DNA from: DAOTVD01 sp034437075
GTDB taxonomy: Bacteria > Chloroflexota > Anaerolineae > Aggregatilineales > J027
Reading direction: 5' to 3'
Assembly (NCBI GenBank): GCA_034437075.1
Contig: DAOTVD010000234.1
Coordinates: 1-9,280 of the forward strand
DNA: 9,280 nt
The translations under genes and the position numbers were made by a program. The notes beneath the pieces were generated by a model. That model did not search any database, had not been told where the DNA came from, and saw only the letters and a program-made list of their open reading frames with translations. Of the stretch, positions 1-5,919 are shown piece after piece. Positions within the stretch are counted from its first letter, which is position 1. Every line of letters begins with the position of its first letter.

Positions 1-1149
1 TAGCTCGTTATGGATCATATTTTCAAGTTGTTTCTTTTCGTAGCCCCGTATCACGGCCAGTTCGTCCGCCCGCGTGAGCGCGTAAGGATACCGCCCGGTC
101 AGTTGACATTGGCTCAGGACCAGGCCGTGCACTTCATCAACCGCGCCGGGGGCTTCGACCACCCACATAGGCACCTCAATCCGCGCGATGTGCGGATTCG
201 AGAGCGTCCCAACGTTGAGATAGAAAAATGCGATTTCAAACGCATCGCCAATCTGACGGCGGTATTCTTTATTCCGAGGGCTCTGTTGGATCATAATCGC
301 TGATCGTTCGCCCGGCGCGAGCACCCGGCGCAAGAGCCAGGCGTCCGTTAAGCCCTCAAATGGGCCGGGTTCGTCGAGCTTTTGCTTGGTGATCTCGTCA
401 TCGTCCAGCAGCAACAATTCGAGCAGACGAATTAAAAAGCGGCTGTCTTCACTATCCACATAGCCCGCCAGATTGGCGTTGTGGCCATCTTGGGCGCGTT
501 TATCCTGGTGAATATCATAAAAATTGGTGAACGCTTCGCGATAGTAGTCGTTGAGTTTAGCCGCTTCGGGCACGGTGGGCTGCGCGACCCACAATAAACG
601 ACCGTCCATCAAAGATAGTAACGGCACTTGGTATTCTCGCTCGTGGAGGCTCACTTGCGTGAGGATTTGCATCTCTTGCACGGTGCGGCGGTCATTCACG
701 ACACTATTCTGAATCACCGCGCCGTAGCCGTTTCGCTCGCGCAGGTCGGTGTCGTTGTAGTACAGTTGCGGCTCGCAGCCTTCCACGGGACGATCTCCGT
801 TACCGTGGTAATAGATGAAATATCCCAAGTTAATGAGATAATACAACGCCGCAGCGTGTAAATCGGGGTAGACTTGCGAGCCATCAACCGCCACAATGAC
901 GGCTTGCGAAGGCGCAGTAGCCACCGGGTAGGGCTGATTGATGGCCTCGGTATGCGGCGCGGCGCCACGGTAGCCCGCATCATGCTCGCGCACGACCTCG
1001 ATTTTATGGTGTAACAGGTCAAGATTGTCGGCAGCATCCAGCACTTGCCGGGCACGCTGACCTCGTTCGCTGATGTCTTCGGTGCGGTGCGCAATGGCCC
1101 GCCCCATGGTTTGAACTTGCGTAACCAGCTTGTCAAACTTGAGCGACAT
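1..1149 (-). CDS. nurA: NurA-domain DNA-end-processing nuclease (3' end beyond the window)
   Basis: The minus strand reads open from an ATG at 1149 to the window edge: 383 codons with no stop, so the C-terminus is missing. NurA proteins are Mn-dependent 5'-3' nucleases that work with the HerA hexameric helicase in DNA double-strand break end resection. Family marks seen here are VIVAVDGSQVYPD (residues 84-96, metal-binding Asp89), LLSLMDGRLLW (177-187, second acidic motif, Asp182) and the C-terminal RYPYALTRADELAVI (353-367). In archaeal NurA the last motif carries a Tyr and a His eight residues apart. Here Tyr354 and Asp362 have that spacing, so the His appears to be Asp; this alignment is from memory. 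About 80 residues precede the first motif, and they look charged and helical (roughly 1-60). GGGGG lies 8-12 bases before the ATG and supports this start. The gene is divergent from the operon to its right. A herA gene just beyond the left edge would be the expected neighbour but cannot be seen. Confidence 0.87.
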   Translation of the reverse strand, partial: MSLKFDKLVTQVQTMGRAIAHRTEDISERGQRARQVLDAADNLDLLHHKIEVVREHDAGYRGAAPHTEAINQPYPVATAPSQAVIVAVDGSQVYPDLHAAALYYLINLGYFIYYHGNGDRPVEGCEPQLYYNDTDLRERNGYGAVIQNSVVNDRRTVQEMQILTQVSLHEREYQVPLLSLMDGRLLWVAQPTVPEAAKLNDYYREAFTNFYDIHQDKRAQDGHNANLAGYVDSEDSRFLIRLLELLLLDDDEITKQKLDEPGPFEGLTDAWLLRRVLAPGERSAIMIQQSPRNKEYRRQIGDAFEIAFFYLNVGTLSNPHIARIEVPMWVVEAPGAVDEVHGLVLSQCQLTGRYPYALTRADELAVIRGYEKKQLENMIHNEL

Positions 1150-1157
1150 GCGGCTAA

Positions 1158-1171
1158 CCCCCATATATGGG
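1158..1171. repeat. AT-centred palindrome, copy 1, over the nurA ribosome-binding site
   Basis: CCCCCATATATGGG contains a perfect 12-bp palindrome, CCCATATATGGG (1160-1171). A near-identical copy starts 32 bp to the right. On the minus strand this element supplies the GGGGG run just upstream of the nurA ATG, so a protein bound here, or an RNA hairpin (CCCA/UGGG stem, UAUA loop), could affect nurA translation. The palindrome is directly visible; the operator role is inferred. Confidence 0.6.
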
Positions 1172-1189
1172 ATACAAAGAGGTGTGATA

Positions 1190-1205
1190 CCCCCATATAT
1201 AGGGG
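1190..1205. repeat. AT-centred near-palindrome, copy 2
   Basis: CCCCCATATATAGGGG repeats copy 1 with one extra A before the G run, which breaks perfect symmetry but keeps the C/G clamps. The start-to-start distance of 32 bp is close to three helical turns, so two dimers could sit on the same DNA face. The pentamer GATAC ends copy 1's right edge (1171-1175) and abuts the left edge of copy 2 (1186-1190). The element lies immediately downstream of a candidate nurA -10 box, where a bound repressor would block transcription. Confidence 0.58.
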
Positions 1206-1234
1206 AGTCTAGCACTGGTGTTCTTAATCGTCAA
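1206..1234 (-). promoter_or_regulatory. Candidate nurA promoter
   Basis: On the minus strand, TTGACG (1234-1229, five of six matches to the housekeeping -35) is followed after exactly 17 bases by TAGACT (1211-1206, four of six matches to TATAAT). The predicted start of transcription falls in or near palindrome copy 2, about 50 bases before the nurA ATG. The call rests on consensus match and spacing only. Confidence 0.4.
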
Positions 1235-1279
1235 CGGTAAGCTGACGCGCGCGGTGCCAAAGCGTCCATGAATCGTGGG

Positions 1280-1308
1280 CATACAGCGGAAATCCGATAA
1301 CATATAAT
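1280..1308 (+). promoter_or_regulatory. Candidate promoter of the seven-gene operon
   Basis: A perfect TATAAT lies at 1303-1308, 29 bases before the permease ATG. The hexamer 17 bases upstream, CATACA (1280-1285), matches the -35 consensus at only three positions, so activator help or another sigma factor is possible. The predicted leader is only about 20 bases and shows no strong Shine-Dalgarno sequence. No other promoter-like signal stands out between 1206 and 1337, and I see no RNA gene or small ORF there. Confidence 0.4.
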
Positions 1309-1337
1309 ATGAGATCAAGTATGGTAATGGTAGCGGT

Positions 1338-2273
1338 ATGGAATTCGACCTTAACATTTTTGCAACACGCTTTCTAGGCATATTCATCGAAGCGGCCCCG
1401 TTTTTGTTGCTGGGGTCATTGGCTTCTGGCCTGGTAGAAGCCTTCGTGCGTAAAGAAGATATTGCGCGGATGATGCCCAATAATCCGGTTCTGGCGACCA
1501 TGGTTGGCGGCGGCATGGGGTTTATCTTTCCGGTATGTGAATGCGGTGTGGTGCCGCTGGTGCGTCGGCTGCTGAACAAGGGTTTGCCGATTTCCGTAGC
1601 GATTACGTTTTTGCTAGCGGCCCCGGTCATGAATCCGATTGTGTTGGCGGCGACGTTTACGGCCTTTGGCGCCGGGCCGATTTTGTACGGGCGCTATATC
1701 ATCACGTTTATTGTGTCGGTGGGCGTCGGTTTGCTGTTCATCGTGCAGACGCGCCCCCAGCGGATTTTGCTGCCTCAGCGCGTGGCGTTGCCCATTAGCG
1801 GTGGTTCGCAAGCGGCCTCCGCTGTCCCCCAAGCCGGACAGCAAAACCCGCGCCCGGCATTATTGCCCGGTCTGCGGCGGGCTATATTGCTTGCCCGTGC
1901 GGACTTTTTCGATATGGGGCGCTATCTCATTTTCGGGAGCCTATTGGCCGCGCTCATGGCCACGTTGGCCCTGGATAGCGAAATCGAAACGTTGGCGAAC
2001 AATCCGGTAAATTCCGTCTTCGTGATGCAAGCGTTGGGCTATGTCATCAGTGTGTGCAGCACGGTGGATTCGTTCATCGCGTTAGCCTTTACGGGCAGCT
2101 TCACGACCGGGTCTATTCTGGCCTTTTTGACCTTCGGCCCCATGGCGGACATCAAATCGACCATGATGTACTTGGGCGTTTTCAAAAAGCGCATAGTCGC
2201 CTACCTCATTATCGTGCCATTTTTGATGACCGCCCTCATTTCGATCTTCCTGAATTTGAACGTCAGTTTCTAA
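1338..2273 (+). CDS. DUF318/ArsP-type permease (SO_0444/YraQ/YcgR family)
   Basis: A 311-residue polytopic inner-membrane protein of the PF03773 permease family, which includes the organoarsenical exporter ArsP. The true substrate of most members is unknown. Two related halves are visible. The first holds FPVCECGVVPLVRRLL (residues 64-79) with the CxC pair Cys67/Cys69, then FLLAAPVMNPIVL (91-103). The second holds VISVCSTVDSFIALAF (236-251) with Cys240, then LAFLTFGPMADIKSTMMYLG (261-280), the family's characteristic GPMxDxK segment. A hydrophilic loop at about 138-180 separates the halves, a normal arrangement. Upstream ATGs at 1321 and 1327 are out of frame, so 1338 is the start. The DUF1980 gene follows after 10 bp, the usual partner of this permease (as ycgR-ycgQ in Bacillus). 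The family call is firm; transport of a metal, metalloid or organometallic compound is inference. Confidence 0.9.
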   Translation: MEFDLNIFATRFLGIFIEAAPFLLLGSLASGLVEAFVRKEDIARMMPNNPVLATMVGGGMGFIFPVCECGVVPLVRRLLNKGLPISVAITFLLAAPVMNPIVLAATFTAFGAGPILYGRYIITFIVSVGVGLLFIVQTRPQRILLPQRVALPISGGSQAASAVPQAGQQNPRPALLPGLRRAILLARADFFDMGRYLIFGSLLAALMATLALDSEIETLANNPVNSVFVMQALGYVISVCSTVDSFIALAFTGSFTTGSILAFLTFGPMADIKSTMMYLGVFKKRIVAYLIIVPFLMTALISIFLNLNVSF

Positions 2274-2283
2274 GGTAAGTACG

Positions 2284-3105
2284 ATGAAAAATTTGGACAA
2301 CACCCCCGACACCCCGGAAGATGACCAGATTAACTGGGCGCGCGTGCAGCGTTGGGTCCAAACGGGCATCCTGTTCTTGATGGGCTTGTATTTCATTGAC
2401 CTGGCTTTGCCGGGCGGTAACCTCAGCTTTTATATTAACGTGAGCGACTTTGCCTGGCTCACCTGGTTGGGCGCGGCGTTGCTCATCCTGATGGCGCTTA
2501 TTAACGCCCTGGAACTGCTGAGCGAGGCAGGCGATAGCAACCTGCGCGAGGAAGATGCGCTAGAAGGCCATTTCGCCATGCCGGGTAACGCGGCCTCCTG
2601 GGTATTTTTGGGTATCCTGGCTGCGCCGCTGATGTTGGGCCTGGGCGTGCCTGCTCAGCCCCTTGGCGCGGGCGCGATTGGCGGCGAAGTGACCTCCGAT
2701 GTGCGCTCGGTGGGGTTTAATGAAAAGAACGTCACCGTCACGCAAGATGCCGAAGACCGGAATCTGCTGGATTGGATTCGTGTGTTCGCGCGCAGCACCG
2801 ACCTGGCCGAGTTCGAAGGGCAAGAAGTGACCGACCTCATGGGCTTTGTGCACCGGGATGCTCGCTTCGAAGGCACCGACCGCTTTATGCTGGTGCGCTT
2901 TACGCTCAGTTGTTGCGTGGCCGATGCACGCCCGATTGGCTTGATTATCGAAACGCCCGAAGCGCTGAATTTCCCGGTGGATACCTGGCTAGAAGTCAGC
3001 GGGCCGATTGTCATTCAGGAAGTGGACGGCATCGAAACACCCGTTATTCAGCCGGAGTCCATCACCGAAATTGACCAGCCCGAACATCCTTACCTGTATT
3101 TCTAG
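2284..3105 (+). CDS. DUF1980/TIGR03943 family protein, companion of the permease
   Basis: A 273-residue membrane protein of the YcgQ-like family, found almost always beside DUF318 permeases and thought to act with them; its biochemical role is unknown. Hydrophobic segments lie at about 27-44, 55-77 and 104-124. They are followed by a soluble domain carrying the family's signature region: VTDLMGFVH (182-190), then FTLSCCVADARPIGL (206-220) with the adjacent Cys210-Cys211, and the terminal HPYLYF (268-273). The CC-x-ADARP segment resembles a metal or thiol ligand site, but nothing here proves metal binding. The N-terminal 20 residues are acidic and polar. The start ATG sits 10 bp after the permease stop with a weak purine-rich leader, which supports co-transcription. 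The next gene begins 2 bp after the TAG. Confidence 0.86.
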   Translation: MKNLDNTPDTPEDDQINWARVQRWVQTGILFLMGLYFIDLALPGGNLSFYINVSDFAWLTWLGAALLILMALINALELLSEAGDSNLREEDALEGHFAMPGNAASWVFLGILAAPLMLGLGVPAQPLGAGAIGGEVTSDVRSVGFNEKNVTVTQDAEDRNLLDWIRVFARSTDLAEFEGQEVTDLMGFVHRDARFEGTDRFMLVRFTLSCCVADARPIGLIIETPEALNFPVDTWLEVSGPIVIQEVDGIETPVIQPESITEIDQPEHPYLYF

Positions 3106-3107
3106 CC

Positions 3108-4499
3108 ATGCGACAACGTTTAGGGGCTGACCTGGATATTTTTGACCGCGTCGCGCTGAGTGCCATCCTGGTCTTGGCGCTAGCGATTATTGGCGTCGTG
3201 GCAGCAGGCAATAATATCGGCGTGCAGATCGAAAGCATCGTCCCGGATGAATTCGCCCGCGCGGATGCTAGCGTGCGCATCCGGTTTTTTGACGATATGC
3301 AGCAAGGCACGGTCGAAGAACGGTTTCGCATTTCGCCCGAGCGCGAGGGTAATCTGCGTTGGAATGGCCCGCGCGAATTGGTCTTTGAGCCTGAAGTCCC
3401 ATGGCAGTCGGGCGAAACCTATCAGATTGAACTAGATGCCGGGGCGCGCTCTGAGAGTGGGGCCACCTTGCGCGACGCCATTGAACATACATTCACGGCG
3501 GCAGCCCCGCGCGTGACCTATTTATCGCCAGCCGGCGCGCTGGATCGTAACTTGTATTTACATGACCTCAACACGGGCGAGACGCAGCAATTGACCGAGG
3601 CGGAATACGGCGTCGCGGATTACGATATTTCCGCCGATGGCGAGTTTATCGCCTATACACGCTACAACCAAGAGGGGCTATCCGATATTTGGATATATAG
3701 CATGGCGACGGGGACTGAACGCCGCGTCACGGATTGTGTAGAAGCCTTTTGCAGCGCGCCAGAGTGGCACCCCAACGGGCGCGAGATCGCCTACGAGCGC
3801 AGCGAATTTGACCCGCTATTCGGCGAAACCACCGCGCGCCGCATGTGGATCGTCGATGTGCAGAGCGCGCAGTCGCGCCTGATGTTCGAAGATACACAAG
3901 TCACGGCCCATTCGGCGACCTATTCGCCCAATGGCAACCGGGTGGCTGTGGTGACGACCAACCCGATAGGCATTCTCGTCCAGGACTTTGTGGGCCAAGA
4001 CCAGGTTTTCATCGAGACGATTCAGGGCATCATCGGCGATTTCTCGCCCGATAGCACACGCCTGGTCTATCCGATTATCGTGCGCGGGGCCGTGGGGTCG
4101 AGCTTTTATCCGCAGCTAGAACTGGTCGATCTGGTGGCGCAGGAGCGCGTCGCCATCACCGGGGCCAATAACGCGCCCATCGAAGATAGTACGGGCACTT
4201 GGCGCCCGACGGGCACAAATGAACTAGCCGTCACGCGCCGTTTTTTGGACAATCGCTATACCGAAAGCCTGCAAGTCTATCTCTTGAATGCAGGCACCCG
4301 CGAAGCCGAACCGCTCATCGTGGACGAAGCGTATAATCATGGCTTTCTCGCCTGGAGCCCGGATGGCTCGATGCTGACCATGCAACGGCTCAGCCGCAGC
4401 ACGCCCGGCGCCCGGCCTGAGATTTGGGTCTATAACGTGCCCCAAGATGCGCTGCAACAAATTGCTAACGATGCCTTTATGCCGGACTTTATACCATGA
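3108..4499 (+). CDS. Membrane-anchored TolB-like (PD40) beta-propeller with N-terminal Ig-like domain
   Basis: A 463-residue protein with a short basic N-terminus and one membrane segment (about 14-34), then an extracytoplasmic body. Residues 38-132 look like a bacterial Ig-like (Big_5/SbsA type) domain: IESIVPDE opening, LVFEPEVPWQSGETYQIEL middle and HTFT end. From about 136 to the end, PD40/WD40-like blades repeat: DYDISADGEFIAYTR (171-185), EWHPNGREIAYER (219-231), TYSPNGNRVAVVT (271-283), DFSPDSTRLVY (311-321), TWRPTGTNELAVTR (364-377) and AWSPDGSMLTMQR (415-427), consistent with six blades. Such propellers usually bind proteins or glycans rather than catalyse; the partner is unknown. 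The only two cysteines, Cys210 and Cys215, lie in one loop between blades and could form a disulfide. The ATGA overlap with the downstream TlpA-like gene points to translational coupling. Confidence 0.83.
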   Translation: MRQRLGADLDIFDRVALSAILVLALAIIGVVAAGNNIGVQIESIVPDEFARADASVRIRFFDDMQQGTVEERFRISPEREGNLRWNGPRELVFEPEVPWQSGETYQIELDAGARSESGATLRDAIEHTFTAAAPRVTYLSPAGALDRNLYLHDLNTGETQQLTEAEYGVADYDISADGEFIAYTRYNQEGLSDIWIYSMATGTERRVTDCVEAFCSAPEWHPNGREIAYERSEFDPLFGETTARRMWIVDVQSAQSRLMFEDTQVTAHSATYSPNGNRVAVVTTNPIGILVQDFVGQDQVFIETIQGIIGDFSPDSTRLVYPIIVRGAVGSSFYPQLELVDLVAQERVAITGANNAPIEDSTGTWRPTGTNELAVTRRFLDNRYTESLQVYLLNAGTREAEPLIVDEAYNHGFLAWSPDGSMLTMQRLSRSTPGARPEIWVYNVPQDALQQIANDAFMPDFIP

Positions 4500-5134
4500 G
4501 TGAAACTGAAACCACGACCCGCAATCCTGGCTTGCTCCTTTTTCTGATCTTTCCCCTTGTGGGGATGATTGGTTTGGCGGTGGTGTTGCTCAACAGCGGA
4601 GACGACCCGCCAACCGACGACACCCGCGCCGCTATCCCCCGCGAAGACGACCAACCCACGCCCGCGCCGATTCAAGTCGAGCCGCTCCGCCCCACCGTCA
4701 CCACGCGGCCCATCATGAACAACACCCCGCCCGACATCCCCGTGACGAGCATGGCGGGCGAAGACTTTACGCTCATCGAGCGGGCTGGTCAGCCTTTGGT
4801 GGTCAATTTTTGGGCGACCTGGTGCCCGCCTTGCGTGCGCGAAATGCCCACGCTCGAATCCTTCGCCGCCGATCATCCCGAAGTGCAAGTGCTGGCCGTC
4901 ACAGACCCCAACGACGGTCAGAGCATGGCCGACATCCGCGACTTCATCGACGAATTCGGCCTAGAGGACATGCAAATCACGCTGGATGCAGGCGGGCGCC
5001 TGCGCGTGAACTTCCTGGCTGTGCAACTGCCCATGACCTTCGTCATTGACGCCGAAGGCATCGTGCGCTATCGCCATATCGGCGAGGTCACACGCGACGA
5101 CCTAGATTTTTACCTGGCCGCCGTCACCGAATAA
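4496..5134 (+). CDS. Membrane-anchored TlpA/ResA-type thiol-disulfide protein
   Basis: A 212-residue thioredoxin-fold protein. An N-terminal membrane anchor (about 12-32) is followed by a Pro/Thr/Asp-rich linker (about 35-80) that would hold the domain outside the membrane. The redoxin domain then contains VVNFWATWCPPCVREMPTL (102-120) with active-site Cys110-Pro-Pro-Cys113, and the conserved cis-proline Pro179 in VQLPMTFVID (176-185). WCPPC is typical of TlpA/ResA/CcmG proteins, which usually act as extracytoplasmic disulfide reductants, for example in cytochrome c maturation or copper-site assembly. No cytochrome or copper gene is in the window, so its clients may be products of this operon. 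The start overlaps the preceding TGA (ATGA), and the TAA overlaps the next ATG (TAATG). An oxidising role cannot be excluded from sequence. Confidence 0.92.
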   Translation: MSETETTTRNPGLLLFLIFPLVGMIGLAVVLLNSGDDPPTDDTRAAIPREDDQPTPAPIQVEPLRPTVTTRPIMNNTPPDIPVTSMAGEDFTLIERAGQPLVVNFWATWCPPCVREMPTLESFAADHPEVQVLAVTDPNDGQSMADIRDFIDEFGLEDMQITLDAGGRLRVNFLAVQLPMTFVIDAEGIVRYRHIGEVTRDDLDFYLAAVTE

Positions 5135-5919
5135 TGTTGGGGTTCGCACCAGATACAAGCCAAGCCTTTGCGCTCAAAATGGGCTTGGGCTTTGCGGCGG
5201 GGGGCTTTTTCATCCTGTGGGCCGCGCTTCAACAACCAGGCCGCCCGATTTTCCGGTGGAGTGATGTCTATTTAGGGACCATCCTGGGCGGGATCATCGG
5301 CGCGCGCGTGTTTTTTGTCCTGGTGCATGCGGCGCAATTCGCCGCAGCGCCCGCGCACATCCCGCGCTTGTGGTATGGCGGGCTCAGTTGGCAGGGGGCC
5401 ATCCTGGGCGGCTTGGTGGGCATGGTGGGCCTATGCCGCTGGCGGGCTGTCGATGTCCGCGCGTTTAGTGATGCGCTCGCGCTGGCGTTTCCGGTCGGGG
5501 TGATGGCCTTCGCTTGGGCCGCGCGCTCTGCGGGGCTGATGATCGGTTATCCGGTGGCGGATTTGGCCGCCGAGCCGGTCTGGAAAGCCGCGTATTTGCC
5601 GGACTTAGGGCGCGATGTCATCCCGCGTTACGAATTGCAAATGCTGGGCCTGGCCATGGGCGGCACCTTGTTGATACTCGCCACCGTGTTGACCCTAGCC
5701 AATCGCTTGCAGGGGCGGCGTCTGGCGTTGATTCTCGGCCTCGCCGGGGGATGCTTCGCCGTTTTGGGGCATCATAGCGCCATGCCCGCTGTGGCCTGGC
5801 TGGGCCTCTCTAGCGATGTGTGGGGCGCGGGCATACTCGTCATGCTAGGCGTAGCGGGGTTGGCGTGGCCCAAGCGTAGCCTAAACACGCCCTCGCACCA
5901 TGGGCAAGATGGGCTATAA
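5134..5919 (+). CDS. Diverged Lgt-like (prolipoprotein diacylglyceryl transferase fold) membrane protein
   Basis: A 261-residue polytopic membrane protein, hydrophobic nearly throughout. The stretch GGIIGARVFFVLVH (52-65) followed by WYGGLSWQGAILGGLVG (80-96) closely matches the Lgt layout, in which this region lies between the first membrane helices. Later AWAARSAGLMIGYP (128-140 region) sits where Lgt has its GRxGNFxNxE signature, and PRYELQM (164-170) resembles the PxQLYE region. Lgt moves diacylglycerol from phosphatidylglycerol to the lipobox cysteine of prelipoproteins. Here the His of the SxHGG motif is Gln87, and only Arg131 of the signature remains; the Asn and Glu positions read Gly134 and Tyr139 in an ungapped alignment. 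The protein may therefore be a paralogue with another function, or an Lgt variant. It overlaps the TlpA-like gene and the LCP gene by one base each (TAATG). Confidence 0.68.
   Translation: MLGFAPDTSQAFALKMGLGFAAGGFFILWAALQQPGRPIFRWSDVYLGTILGGIIGARVFFVLVHAAQFAAAPAHIPRLWYGGLSWQGAILGGLVGMVGLCRWRAVDVRAFSDALALAFPVGVMAFAWAARSAGLMIGYPVADLAAEPVWKAAYLPDLGRDVIPRYELQMLGLAMGGTLLILATVLTLANRLQGRRLALILGLAGGCFAVLGHHSAMPAVAWLGLSSDVWGAGILVMLGVAGLAWPKRSLNTPSHHGQDGL

Noticed and set aside
1161..1170. CCATATATGG as a eukaryotic-type CArG box
   Set aside because: It matches CC(A/T)6GG exactly, but MADS-box regulators of that kind are not expected in this bacterial context; it is kept only as a palindromic repeat.
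714..1196. 160-codon ORF on the minus strand reaching into the palindromes
   Set aside because: It overlaps the NurA frame almost entirely in another frame, its product is low-complexity and Trp/Arg/Ser-rich, and NurA motifs are unambiguous in the competing frame.
1154..1630. 158-codon minus-strand ORF across the intergenic region and the permease start
   Set aside because: It would be antisense to conserved permease motifs, and its product shows no family features.
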